A model generated the notes under the pieces. That model searched no databases and was not told where the DNA came from. It saw nothing but the letters and a program-made list of their open reading frames with translations. DNA of 64,000 bases from Ilex aquifolium (taxonomy: Eukaryota; Streptophyta; Magnoliopsida; Aquifoliales; Aquifoliaceae). The DNA is taken from assembly GCA_951799425.1 (NCBI GenBank), contig OX637397.1, positions 10,467,064-10,531,063 of the forward strand, in the 5' to 3' direction. A program made the translations under genes and the position numbers. The first letter of the stretch is position 1. Each line of letters starts with the position of its first letter. This document shows, one piece after another, positions 25,601 through 37,644 of the stretch.

Positions 25601-28425
25601 TATAATCAAGGAGAACTTAGATCCTTTTTTGTTAGACAAGTACACTTGTTTAAGGCTTACTTATTTTCAAATAATTGCATTCAATGCATTATAATTAAGA
25701 AATTCCTGTTTGAATCTCTACCCCAGAGAAGTGAAAAACTGCATATTTTTCAATCACAGAAAAGTGCATGATTCAATGTAGAGGCCAATCAATTCCCTGC
25801 CCTTGAAACCTCTAGAGTGAACAACATGAGTTCAATCCTCAGAAAAGCTAAAGAAGCCTAAAGGTGTTCACCCATTAAGACTCCTATTCTTAGCAATTGC
25901 TTTCTCATGGCTCAAATGCTCAGAAATGTGTTTTAAATATTCTTTGTTGATTTTTCCCGGGTGCACAAAGGCTCAATTAATTTTAGGATGGTATGGCTCA
26001 TTCCCTTTTTCTCACCTTGGAGAGGAATGGATGTGTTACATTGAATCTGCCATCAGACGTCTATGTAAAACAATACAGGTAATCGCCATGGAAATGCCAT
26101 ATTGTGTCAAGATGGCATTATTCCTGAAATTTATTGACTTACACATGAAGTGTTTTTCTAACTATGCGTATTTTGTAGCTTCAAATATATTATTAAACTA
26201 TAGTTATTTTATGTTTTTCACTTTTTCTTGATAAAACCAATGGTCAATGGTATGTAAGGTAAATTTATGGAAAAACAAAGATGTCAAACCATCGAAACCA
26301 TCACGGAAACTTCCTTGTTGAGAAACTTATGATTACACAAAAAATATTGTTGAGAAACTTATGATTACACAAAAAATATGCAATATTACTCAGTACAATT
26401 ATGAAGTTCAGCAATCACCCTCACGAAAAGTGAATGACAGAAAATTGAGGAACTTCATGTTAGCAGTAAATAAGAGTATTGGTACCAATTTTTTTTGAAG
26501 ATAATTTATGTGTTTCCTTTTCTTCTTCCATCCTATTACTTTTGCACTCAAGGGAGCATATGAGATATTGTGGAACTTCATCCTATTACTTTAAATATTA
26601 TACACTAAACCATAATGAAGGAAGACAATAACCGATCTAAAAAAGTGGTTCAAATATGAAAAGGCTGTGATTATTATTTCACAAGGAAATGATTCAAGTA
26701 AGTTAGTTACAAGATACTGAAAAAACCTTATAAAGGAAAACAACTGCCTATTTCAGACCGGAAAAAAAAAAGCAAAAAAGTTTCAATGCTAAACGAGTGT
26801 GGCTTCTTCATATTTGCTGATTAAGGTGGCCTTCTTCCACTAACTAATTAATTTACCTGAACTCAGTTCTTTTCTTTGATAAGAAAAAAAAAAGACGAAA
26901 GATGCACACATCAAGTCTCAGTAGTTGGCGATTAAAAAAAGAAGATACACTACATGGAAAGAAAGAATGTAAGGAAACCTTCAAATAATAAACACATGGT
27001 CCTTTATAGAAATAGATGATTTTGTATTTCGTGCTTGATTATACTACTTGGAAGTCATAAATTTTATTTGATTAATTTTTTTCCATTGTCAGTAATATAG
27101 TTTAAAGAATCTAACCAAGTAATAAATGGGGCAACTACATACAGTGCCAATGGTTATCTTAATGGGCATGCTCTATTCTTTTCTGATTTACATCAAACAG
27201 TGTGTTTCTTTAGGTGCTTCTCGCATCAGGGGTAAAACCAGATATTCTCAGGCACTAAATTGCGTATATTCTGACCATATACTTTGTTGTCATGATGCCT
27301 GTTGGATGGTGCATTCTGGTAACATCAACAACTTATCTTCCTCGTGAACTATTGGTGTTACTTTTGTGCCTATCCACAGCAATTGTTAATTACAACTAAT
27401 TCAGTTGTTACTTCAGTTTTTAATTAGCTATCAAGAGCAACAGAACTCATCCAACAGTGTGTCAACTACCTGTGAGAAATCACTGAAGATCATAAACAAC
27501 AAGAAGAGCATCACTAAAGCACCATTCAGAAAATAGAATGCCATTTGCCAAACAGTAGTAATGCAGTGGATATAGTGTTGGCATGACATTTGAGTGCTGG
27601 ATTGGGGCCAATGGTTCAAGTCTTATCTCAAACAATAAAACTAAAACATAACAATGAAAAAGTAAAATAAACAAACATAAAATGCCCATTAAGTCTTCAA
27701 TGGTTTCGGGCATGGCTAAGAATTACCGAAATCAAATGGAAAAGATAAAAGAAAATGAAAACGGAAGAGCGAACAAAAGAAGGGTAGAAACCCCATGAAC
27801 TAGACTTTTTAGAGTAAGGAGTACACTATACAGGGTGGCACATTCAACTATCTTTTGTAACACAAAAACCAAATCAATGGAAGGTATAATAGTCCAATCT
27901 CTCAGCCAACATTAAGTATTCAGATCAAGTGACCAACATGAGCAATATAAAGCATGGGTGGTTTAAATACAAGCTAGGGAATCACTGTGACTTACTGGTT
28001 ATCATCCCAGCCCACCACCAGGGCTCCAGCAAGTATGAGTAGCCTCCTGAAGCTGACCATAGAGAAGCCAAAGTTACACTGTTGATACAACGCGGTCACA
28101 CACAAAAGCAAAAATACCCACATTTTTGTCATATGTGTATTTAATTTGCATTGCTCAAACAAATTGAACACACACAGACACATATATACTTATGTTGATA
28201 TACTCATATGACTTGTTTGATGCTATGCAATTATGCAAACAATGATGATGAAGATTATGTTTATATTCAAAACTTTAAAAGAAAGCAAATTAAACCTGCT
28301 CTGGTTCCTTTATCCCCAGCTTTTTGTAAGCCTTTCTTCTTGACAATAAAGCTAGAACCAATAAAGATACTGGACGATAGAGCTAAAACAAGTCCATGTA
28401 CATTGTCCGAAGACATTCCCCCCAT
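19699..28425 (-). CDS. NIPA: NIPA-type magnesium transporter, complete, eight exons
   Basis: Coding exons on the minus strand are 28425-28296, 28046-27996, 24131-24041, 23943-23783, 23190-23063, 22970-22833, 22164-22072 and 19881-19699 (stop TGA). They join in frame to 324 aa, near the usual plant NIPA length. The start is the ATG in [12 protein letters not shown]; the family commonly starts just before SSDN. Family blocks are visible in order: [20 protein letters not shown] (helix 1 and loop), [83 protein letters not shown] and [21 protein letters not shown] proteins are membrane carriers of the drug/metabolite transporter fold, mainly linked to Mg2+. A 5' UTR intron acceptor (TTTTGCAG at about 28498) and a GA-rich leader lie upstream. 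Introns 2 (3.9 kb) and 7 (2.2 kb) are unusually long. Confidence 0.95.
20098..20352 (+). repeat. Imperfect tandem duplication, 137-bp period
   Basis: Copies at 20098 and 20235 both begin GTGAAATCCAAT and share ATAAAnTTGGTGCAGCA. They lie in the last intron of the NIPA gene. Confidence 0.7.
26309..26380 (+). repeat. Perfect 35-bp tandem duplication
   Basis: The stretch TTGAGAAACTTATGATTACA and its neighbours occur twice in tandem, inside NIPA intron 2. I see no gene or recognised element in the rest of that intron (24132-27995). Confidence 0.85.
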
Positions 28426-29057
28426 TAATGAAAAATGGAGAGAGAATATAAATGGAATCTTCCAAATCCAATTTCTATACACAATCCAGATTCCTGCAAA
28501 AAAAATTCAAACACCGCAAATCAAAACCAAACAGAAAAATTACAGAATTTGATAGAAAAAAAGGGAAAGACATTATGGAGAGGAAATCTAAGAAGAAATG
28601 AATCAAGAATGACCTTCTCATATCTTTTCGAAATTGGGTATGTGGGTCAAAACCTAATCCATCATGTCAAGATCGATTGAATTCAAATTGGTTCGTTAAT
28701 AGTGCGGATGATGATGATGAGTTCAGGCCCTCTGTCTATATGTTTTCAAATATAAGTTGATTCTCAATGTTTCGTTCTCTCTCTGCAATATCTTTCTCTA
28801 TCTCGTCTCTCTCTGAAGATTGTGAGAGAGAGAGAGAAGAGGAGAGAGAAAGGGAGAGGCGATGGGGGAGAGAACAGAGAGAAGGAAACGGTACGTCCGT
28901 TAGAAATGCGTCTGAGAGAGGAGAGAGAAGCATACACAGACCACAATTTAACGTGGCCTCCGAATCCCGCGCTAAGCTTAAATGGCAGCTCGTGCAATCT
29001 CTTTTTTACCCCTCACTCTCGTCATATTTCCAAAATTAACTTTTGTATTACCTTTTA

Positions 29058-29333
29058 GAATAAATTATACTTTGACCCCATTAATTATGACTCTTTTTTA
29101 CTTACCACTAAACTATCATATTTTTAACATTATACCCTTCACTATGTAATTAGTTTCAAATTTCTCAATTATTAATGTCTGTTTTATTTCATTTTGTCCC
29201 CTGAATTATGTAATCTTTTTTATTTTATATTGACACGTCAGTAATTTTTATCTAAAACGATAACGGACATTTATGATTAAGGCAAAAGTAAAATCAATTC
29301 CATAATTTAGGGGATCAAAGTATAACTTAACTT
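29058..29333. mobile_element. Foldback MITE-like element
   Basis: The left end, AATAAATTATACTTTGACCC, is mirrored by GGGATCAAAGTATAACTTAA at the right. It has the same end type as the elements at 16520, 52744 and 54048, lies upstream of the NIPA promoter and is non-coding. Confidence 0.6.
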
Positions 29334-29458
29334 AATGCCACGTGCCACGTGCATGTATGGTACATATATATACAGTGAATATCCATCCACAGATAATTAT
29401 TATAAATTAAACTCTGAAAAAAATAGATTGCGAGTCTGAAAAAAAAAAAATTACTTTG

Positions 29459-29664
29459 GCTTCAACATCCGAGCCAGTTTGTTTGTACCTCGACTAATCT
29501 CTTTTTCGATCCGATCAAAGGTAAGTCATTCACGAAGGAATTAGGGTATTCATGAGAGATACATCGTTCATTGTCTGACCTCAGGGAATTTGTCAAAATT
29601 TAAATTCAGAATGTTTAAATTTACAACTCATTTTTGTTACTACTTAAACTACCCATTGAGGTTA
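29459..29664 (-). mobile_element. SINE, family A, reverse orientation
   Basis: It aligns by eye with 12958-13225 and with the reverse of 54930-55138. The plus-strand order is GGCTTCAACA ... TCTCGACTAATCTC-like body ... TACTTAAACTACCCATTGAG, the last being box A in reverse. It is old and diverged. The flank 29665-31039 has no gene; 30000-30330 is rich in ACACGA/GATACA words of an unclassified dispersed repeat. Confidence 0.65.
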
Positions 29665-31039
29665 ATACAATTCTACTAAATAGGGAACCTAAGAGATCAA
29701 TATTTATTTTGATAGGGATTGACTCCCTAAATCGCGTAACCCACCCGAGTTGCATTCCTATGTAAAATTAATAGAGGTTTGAGGTCTCATTAATTGTAAA
29801 ACATCTTTACAATTAATTTGGAATACATAGCATTTCTCCTTTAATTATATTTTGAAATAGATATCGATTTGATCCTTAATATAGACGGATTTATTTATTT
29901 CTTATTTATTTGTATGTTCATAAGATTTTGTTTAAATCCTCTCCAATTTCTTTAATTTTCTCTAAGAATAATTCATTCACCATATATAATTAGAGGTAGA
30001 GGTTCTAAAATATAACACGATCTATTAATACAACACGAATATGATACAAAATTAGAGGATTTTAGTCTTTCTTAAGCCACCCGTTTTGTAAACGAGTGGA
30101 CCCGATCCAACATGATTATAAATGAATCGAATATGGATGAAGTCAATTAAAAAAATAAATGACACGACTCGTATATATATCGATTATGCACGATTCATCT
30201 ACGATACAAATTCAATATAACACAATTCGTTAGATACAAATTAATAAATGAATCGGGTGTTTGTGAAATATTTTTTAACACAAATATGCTAAGACTCGAC
30301 ACGAACATATTTCACCCCACACGTTTGACTGGCCTAATTACGGGACACACTTATAAAAACGTGGGTTTCTGTAAATTAATGGTGAATGATATACCTTTTA
30401 AAGAACTTGAAGGAAAAAGCATTAGATGGGTTTAGATCCATAAAATTTGACAATCAAAGGCTGTTTTAGGGCATGACCATTTTATTCCATTTTTACCAAC
30501 ATAAGAATTATTACTTTTTCCTGACATGACAATTAATCTCTATTTAGACCCAAAAAAGAAGAAGAAGTAATTAGGAAATAAATTAATGTTTATTCATCTA
30601 AATTAGGTTTATGACATTCATCCATGTTAATTATTTTGCACATCTCACCTTTTTTCCCAGAAATTTCATTAAAACGTTGGGGTTTTGAATCATTTCAATT
30701 GCGGGGTATACAATGAAAAATATTGTATTAAGCTTTTGATTTAGAATAATATTAGTTGGTCCTAAATTACTGACCCAATCCAACACAATTCTTTGATCGA
30801 TAATAGATCTCCGTTAATACTGGTGTCTACTGTCAATCCAGTACCCCTGATTGGTCAGTTAATTAAGTCCCGATAATATTACTATTAACTTATTATACAC
30901 GTTTAAATTTCGATATCAACTAATCGAACAAAATCCTTTGATTGTTAGTGGGTCTCAACTAATACTATGGGGTTCATTGTCAATCTGGTAACTCTGATAG
31001 ATCAAGAAATTAGGTTAATAAACTAGATCCCGATAATAT

Positions 31040-31629
31040 TGATGATGCACAAAATTAGTTTGTACATCACCTGTCAATTAAGTCATATATAATGCAATAA
31101 AGTAGAGGAAGAGAGAAGACAAAGTTTATAGTGGTTCGGTCAAAGTGACCTACGTCCACTTGGAATGACAAGGGTCTTCGAGATTTTACTGACTTCGGTG
31201 TGGAGAGAGAGCAGATAATTACAATCTTAGAGAAAGAAAGGAGAGATTTTCCTGAATGAGTGTGATGGCCCCCAAGTGTTGGTGGGGCTTACATTTTATA
31301 GTAGTCGCCTCATAATTGGTATTAATTAAATAGTTATTCAGGCAGTTTCAACGGATTAGGGAGACTTAAATAGAAAGCAAACGGCTTGGCGACCTCTCCT
31401 ATCCTCAACGGGCAAGGGAGTTAAGATGCACTCCAAAAAACTTGGTCAATGGATGAGGGAAGGTTGACTCTCTCCTAGCGGCGAGGGTAATGTTCCCTTG
31501 GTGGCATAGCTCCCTGGTGGGCTTGACTGACTTGGACCTCATAGGGCCTTCTGGGTCTTCTATGAGCTTGGGCTCTTTAGCTTAGATCGGACTTATAGTA
31601 TGAGTTGGGCCTTTGGGATTGACCCATCA
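31040..31629 (-). repeat. 3' LTR of the Tat element
   Basis: It begins TGATG and ends CATCA on the plus strand, so the termini are inverted. It is 590 bp, the same length as its partner. The minus-strand polypurine tract GAGGAAAAA abuts it at 31630-31638. Confidence 0.95.
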
Positions 31630-31699
31630 TTTTTTCCTCAATGCCCTGCGTCTGACGGAACTTGGAAAGGAGGGCATTCAGGTTGAGTTTGAATTTTCG

Positions 31700-32075
31700 G
31701 CTGACCGGCATAACTGGAAAAACTTCGGGAGGCCAAAACCTGTGCTTTTAAGCCATTTTTGAGTTTTTTTGTGTCTTGTAGGGCTCGCCGAGAGCTTCGA
31801 TTTGATATATTATAGGCCCCATTTGGAGTAACAGAGCGAAAATTACGGTCAAAATAGCGGGCAGGAGCTAGCGCGCGGTTTTGGGCGAGCAGCTAATTTT
31901 TCTTTTAAAACTTCGGGAGGCCAAAATATCTGTTTCTAGGTTTTTTTTGACCTTTTTTTAAAAAGCTCATTGCCAACGGGAATGAGTTTTGCTCAGTTCG
32001 TCGAGAGCTTCAATTTTGACATATAATACGCCCCGTTTGGAGCTAGGTCAAAATAGCCCTTTTTAAATCCGAATT
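31700..32075 (+). repeat. Two diverged direct repeats inside the Tat element
   Basis: The segment starting CTTCGGGAGGCCAAAA at about 31723 and again at about 31913 is followed in both cases by GAGAGCTTC and CCCxxTTTGGAG motifs. It lies between the 3' LTR and the TATA box of the antisense gene. It may be part of the antisense promoter, but that is a guess. Confidence 0.65.
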
Positions 32076-32265
32076 TTTTTTTTTTTCTTTTTTAGGAAAT
32101 CCCTTTTGATTGGCGATTTCCTCTTTGGCCTCTTGTTTGTAGGATTCCGTTAGCAATATAACCTCCTTCCCTCACTCCCCCTTTTTCATTCTTGAAGAGC
32201 CCTTGGTTTTGAATTGGGCCTTTTTGCTTTTTCCTTCATTCAATAGGATTTTAAAAACCCTAGGT

Positions 32266-32273
32266 TATAAATA
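32266..32273 (+). promoter_or_regulatory. TATA box for the antisense gene of the Tat element
   Basis: TATAAATA lies within GGTTATAAATAGTAGC, about 120 nt upstream of the first candidate ATG (32392) on the plus strand, opposite to gag-pol. The stretch in between is CT-rich, like a plant leader. Confidence 0.55.
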
Positions 32274-32391
32274 GTAGCTTTCTTCTTTATTCTTTCCCAC
32301 TTCATTCACCTTGGGATTGGACTTCTCCTTGTAATTTCTTGGAGACCCAAAGTTAGACATTCTTGAGTTTGGGCATAGATTACTTCGATCA

Positions 32392-35390
32392 ATGTCGACT
32401 GAAGGTGAGTTTGTTGATCATGGTGGAGAACTCGAAGAACTTTGTGTGGTTCTTTCGCGAGGAGGCACGCGGCCTGAGGGAGATGGAGCAGCCACCGACC
32501 ACTTCTGTTGTTCACGTAAGGGAGGGGGCGCCCATGGATGCCATTGCATCTGGTGGAGACAAGATGGGCACTGTCGGACGTTCAGGGGGAAATATAGGCG
32601 CCACTTTGGGCGCTGTTATGGGCAGCAGTCTGGGCGCCACCTTAGGCGCTGAACTGGACGGCCCGTTAGGTAATATAGAGGGGATAGAGGAGCTGTCCAC
32701 TGCTAGGCGCGCTGGGGCGTGTTGGGAGGCTGCGTCGAGCGCCCATCCAGATGTTGGGTTGGTCGATTTGGGCGAGCAGGCCTTAGGTCATGTCGGGGAC
32801 GTGGTGGTCTGGCGTGGTGATGGAGGAAAATCCCAAATGGCATGGAGAGATGGGAGAGCAGAGGGAGATTTGGGTGTTGCACCTGCGCATGCGAGCAGGC
32901 GAGCAGATCGGTCCATTGGGCGAGCAGCCCTTACGGCGGGCGAGCAAGACGGGAGAGCAGTGTCTGCGGAGCACAGCGAGGGGTTTTCAGGGCCGCAGAC
33001 TGCTGGGCGCGTGTGGACGAAGCCGCCTCTCCTCACACCGCTGGTTGGAAATATTTTGGGCGAGCATGGAGGTTCCTTTGGGCGCTTGTGGCGAGCCTGG
33101 GGTTGCCTTGGGTGCTTGTGGCGGACCTGGGGCTGCCTTGGGCACCTTGGACAAACCTGATTTCGGAGTTAAAAAACAGAGAACGCCTGGCACTTGTGTT
33201 GGTGATGATTCGGCCCCTCCGAATGTAATTAATCAAGACCAAATTCCTCAAGTCCTCCCTGGCATTGACTCAGGAAATTCTTCACGCCTCCGCAGGAAAA
33301 ACCACAAAAGCAAAATAGCTGACGACGGGTCCAAGGTAAGTACCCTCTCTAGTTCGCTCAACACTGATGATGATATTCGGAGGATTGTTTCTGCTTATGA
33401 CATTCCCCCAACTGTGCTATGTCGTCGAGCTGAGATGGCGAGCCCGTCTCTGATGACTCTTCTGGGGATATTGTCATCTATGAGGAGATGCTTGAGGCTG
33501 GGCTCAGGTTTCCCATGTCCCCTTCTATCTGTCGCATTCTTGAATATTTTTCACTCACCCCGGGGTGACTGTCACCCAACGGCTGGAGGGTTTTGCTATG
33601 CTTTCTGGTGTTGTGGAGGAAAGTGCACCACGAAGATGCTTCTCCGAAAGAGTTTCACGGACCTTATACTTTGAGTGAAACCCCTGCTCCTAATCGGGGT
33701 TGGTATTATTTCACCACGAGAGACAAGTTAATCACTGGACTGAGGTCCAACTTTCATAGTTGAAAATCTCGCTTTATATTTGTCGATGGAGAATGGGCTG
33801 CGGAGGCCGATAAGGCTTTGGTACCAAGAGGATGGGGTACCCCCAAAGAACTTGGTATGCCTCACACTTGCTTTCTCACTTTTGCTTTTTTTTTTTGCAT
33901 CATTCCTTTTGCAGATCCTCTTGTGCTTTCCAAGGATCAAGAGTGGAAGCTGCAGGCGGTGAGGGCTTATCCTGAAAAAGATTTTGGGGTCCTTATCTCC
34001 AAAGATGATGGTGTTACCCTGAAGTCCGGCAACTCCTCTTTGAAGAGGAAGGGTGAGTTGATTCTTTTTGTACCTTCCTCCTTTATTTAGTGTTTTTCAT
34101 ATAGGTAACACTTTATTTTCTTTGCAATAGATAGGAAGGTGATTGTGTCTCGCCTCTCTGGTAAGAGTCCTCCTCCTCCCAAGGTGGTGAGGACGGGCGA
34201 CGTCTCCCAAGCGACCTCTCCAATGGTTCCGTTCGTGGGGAACACTCCTCAATCAACCCCTCAAGCGGTACCTCGGGCGCCCTCTCGTTGAGTGACTCCT
34301 CCAGAGGTGCCTCCTCAGTCGGAGACTCCCTCAACTGCATCTCCTACTCCGGAGTTCCCCTTGTTGGCTGCACTTTCTGCCCCCCCTTCATTCACTCCTG
34401 TTGGAACTTCTTCTGGGGCACCTTCCCAGATTAACTCCATGCTGGGTAACGTGCGGGTCATCAGGGATCGGCTTGGGAAGTTTGTGTTTGCCAAGGATGT
34501 GAATGAGATTAGTTCCTTGGGCACCGATGGAATCCTCAACTCTTTTTTGGAAAGTTGGGCTCAGGTAAGGGTTTATTATCTCCCTTTTTTCCTTTTCCTT
34601 TCATAAATTTCTGACATTTTTTTGCCTTTTATTTTTCCTCAGGCCTCAGCTGCATCTATGTGTATGATTTCAAGGACCCTCCTTTTATCACCAGCTAAAG
34701 CACACCCATGAAGTTGTGCAAAATAAGCTTCTAACTGCTCAGGGGAGGATCGCTGAGCTTGAAGCTGCTAGGAGGGCTTCTGATGAGAGGGCAACTGGTC
34801 TTGAGACGGAGCTTTCGACGACCCATGGGAGGGTGGCCACGCTCGAGACTGAGCTTGTTGAGGTCTGTGAGAGGGCCACGCTCAATGAGGCTAAGCTTTC
34901 GACCACCCATGGGAGGGCGGCCAGACTCGAGGCTGAGGTTTCAGAGGTCTGTGAGAGGGTCATGCTCAGTGAGGCTGAGCTTTCGGCAACCCATGGGAGG
35001 GCGACCAAGCTTGAGGCTGAGCTTGCAGAGGTCTGTGAGAGGGCTATGCTCAGTGAGACTGAGCTTTCGGCGACCCATGGGAGGGCAGCCAAGCTCGAGG
35101 CTGAGCTTGTAGAGGTCCGTGAGAGGGCCATGCTCAGAGAAACTACCACAGAGGCAGAGGTGAAGGCTGCTCAGGAAAGAGCTTCTCGGGTTGAGGCGGA
35201 CCTGGAGAATGGCATTGCAGATGCTTTCATTGATGGCTATGAGGAGTTCCGGGAAAAGATTTATGTCGCCTTCCCTGATATTGATGTCTCAGGCTTCGTG
35301 GCAACTGAGGCGCCTGATGAGAGCGATGGAGGTTCTGACGATGCCGAGGGTGATAACGAGGAGGAGGATGATGACCATGAGAGTAGTTAG
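32392..35390 (+). pseudogene. Antisense additional gene of the Tat retrotransposon, coiled-coil C terminus, broken
   Basis: It is read opposite to gag-pol. The 5' part (about 32392-33170) is Gly/Ala-rich with many GGGCGC words. The middle encodes a conserved-looking block in shifting frames (DDDIRRIVSAYDIP near 33367; GWYYFTTRDKLITG near 33697; FVDGEWAAEADKALVPRGWG near 33779). Splice-like borders are visible: donor at about 34566 (CTCAG|GTAAGG) with acceptor TTTTTCCTCAG at about 34642, and an acceptor TTTGCAATAG at about 34130. The 3' part (34716-35390) is an open 224-aa coiled coil with four to five 27-residue repeats and an acidic C terminus. A frame change after 33450 and a stop near 33764 break it. 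It resembles the extra ORFs of Tat elements whose role is unknown. The true start and intron set are uncertain. Confidence 0.7.
34780..35145 (+). repeat. 81-bp in-frame tandem repeat encoding a 27-residue coiled-coil unit
   Basis: About four and a half copies, each coding LEAELxEVCERAMLSEAELS followed by ATHGRAA, keep the frame. The DNA copies share CCCATGGGAGGGC. Confidence 0.9.
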
Positions 35391-35647
35391 AGTGCTAGGG
35401 ACTTTTTGATTTTTCTTTTTTGTTTTTTTGGAAAAACATTTTGTAGCCCTACTTTTGTGAAAGCGATTTTTGCCACTGATGCTCTTTTGAACTTGAATAC
35501 AAAAATGCAAAGATCTTTTGAGTAAATCTAGAAATTTTGTTTTATTTATTTCACTGTTTATGTAAAGCAATATCGAGTAATAGCCCAAAAAAAGTACAAA
35601 AAATAAAATCAAGTCCCCAACTTTTCTACTTTGACTCTCTCAAGGTT

Positions 35648-36504
35648 TCACTGGTAGTACATCTTCAAGTGCTCGGCATTCCATGGATGGGGCAAAATTT
35701 TTCCCTCGGAATTCTGTATCTTGTAGGTGCCCGGCCTCACCACTTCTGTTATGAGGTAGGGTCCTTCCCAGTTCGGTTCCAGCTTTCCTTCTCGTGAATC
35801 CTTTGTGGCGAGGATCACTTTCTTAAGGACCAAGTCTCCTGGTTGGAAGGAACGAGGCTTCACCCTCGGGTTGTAGTACTTTGTCATGCAACGCTTGTAC
35901 TCCGCGTTGCGGACCACAGCCATCTCCCTTGCCCCCTCTACCAAGTCGAGGTTGATGCGGAGTCCTTCCTCATTGGTGACAGGGTCGTGGTGTTGGACCC
36001 TTAGAGAATGCACCCCGATCTCCACATGAATGACTGCCTTAGTTCCAAAGGCGAGGGAGAAGGAGGTTTCTCCAGTTGGAGTTCTTGGTATGGTCCGATA
36101 GGCCCATAATACGCCTGGGAGCTCATCGACCCAAAGACCTTTTGCCTTTTCGAGTCTTGTCTTTAGGTTGCGTAGCACCGTTCTCACCATGACCTCTGCC
36201 TGCCGTTTTCCTGTGGGTGCGCCGGGCTGGAATGAGGTTGCTTTATTTGAAGGTCGGAGCAGCAGGAGTTCAGGAGCTTGTTGTCGAACTGCTTGGCATT
36301 GTCGCTAACAATGGCGTGGGGTATCCCGAAGCTACAAACCAGGTTTTTTCAGAAGAAATCTTTCACCTTTACGTCTGTTATTTTTGCTAAGGGTTCTGCC
36401 TCCGCCCATTTAGTGAAGTAATCCACCGCTACCACCACGAACTTGCACTGTCCTTTGCTGAGAGGTCGGGGGCCTAGGATGTCGATGCCCCATTTGGAGA
36501 AAGG
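35648..36504 (-). pseudogene. Integrase core and C-terminal part of the Tat element
   Basis: On the minus strand the catalytic core is readable between 36504 and 36190. The first Asp is in WGIDILGP, the second in VSDNAKQFDN and the Glu in the following HPQENG. In-frame stops lie near 36502 and 36353, at sites where the family usually has Trp. A one-base frameshift near 36190 moves the reading to the C-terminal part (35648-36190: VLWAYRTIPRTPTGETSFSL, FQPGDLVLKKV, NWEGPYLI, AEHLKMYYQ). That part includes the typical GPY-like end. The region 35391-35647 between it and the antisense gene has no feature I can name. Confidence 0.9.
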
Positions 36505-37644
36505 TCATGGACTTGTGATGACCGTGAGCTCTTCTGGCGGTTGTCTAGGCACAGTGGCGAAGCGCTGACATTTGTCGCATTTCTTGGCAAATTTTTTGGC
36601 GTCCCTCATCATACTAGGCCAGAAGTAGCCTTGTATGAGCGCTTTGTGGGCGAAGGAGCGCCCTCCAGAATGATTCCCACAAATCCCCTCATGGATCTCC
36701 CATAGGGCATAATCGGCTTCTTCAGGTAAAAGGCACAGCAATAACGGCAGGGAGTAGCCTTTTTTGTACAAAGTATCTTGTAAAATAGTAAACTTGGAGG
36801 CTCTTATCCTGAGCTTCCTGGCTTCTAAAGGGTCATCAGGCAACATACCTTCCTGGAGGTATGCCTTTATTGGGGTCATCCAGTTTGCCTCGGCAGATGC
36901 ACAATTGACACTTGTTGCTTCCGCGTCTAACTTGCTTGGTTCGAATTGGTGACCCATGAATGTTGGTCCTGGTGGAGCTTCTGAGGACGAGGCAAGCCTG
37001 GCTAGTGCGTCGGCGGCCATGTTCTCATCCATCGGGATGTGGGTGATTTGAAAGTTTTGGAACTTCGCGACCAAGGCTTTCACAATGGCGAGGTACTCTT
37101 GCATTCTGGCTCCCTTTGCTTCGAACTCGCCCTTTACTTGGTTGACTATTAGCTGAGAGTCACTATAAGTGATGAGGTGTTGGACTTCCATTTCAATTGA
37201 CAACCTTAGTCCAGAGAGGAGGGCCTCATATTCTGCCTCATTGTTAGAGGCGATGAAGTGGAGTTTCACAGCGTACTTGATGGGAGTGCCATCGGGGCTG
37301 ATCAGGATTAAGTGAGCTCCACCTCCTTCACTAGTTGAGGAGCCATCCACATAAAGCTTCCAGAGTGGCGAAGAGGAGAGTTCGGAGAGCACTGCGGGAG
37401 TCATGGAGCCACGGGCTTGGGCACCAGGCTTGGTCGCCAGGCCTGGGTGCCAGGGAAGGAGGTCTGGGTGCCTGGGCGTGGCTGGGCGCCTGAGGAGGAA
37501 GTCTGGGCGCCAGTTTTGGGGCCCGGGAGTGTCTTGGCGCCTGGGTGTCCTCGTCGGGTATCTCCTTGCTTTGGGTGTGCGAGATCGATGTCTGAAGCGT
37601 GGAATGTTCATTGACTTCCTCTGCGAGTGTAAGCTCAGCAACAA
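36505..37644 (-). pseudogene. Second (archaeal-like) RNase H and integrase zinc finger of the Tat element
   Basis: The frame codes for a second RNase H: YVDGSSTSEGGGAHLIL, then SNNEAEYEALLSGLRL, YSDSQLIVNQVKGEF and a final DALARLAS. These carry the D-E-D-D acidic residues. The HHCC integrase finger follows (IHEGICGNHSGGRSFAHKAL ... KKCDKCQRF). The part before about residue 90 is a Pro/Arg-rich low-complexity stretch that overlaps another frame, so a frameshift lies near 37400. This double RNase H arrangement is the main reason for the Tat assignment. Confidence 0.92.

Noticed and set aside
28764-29058. Short frames rich in Arg/Glu or Ser/Leu upstream of the NIPA start
   Set aside because: They are translations of a GA/CT-rich leader. 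Both strands give simple sequence and no homology is recognised.
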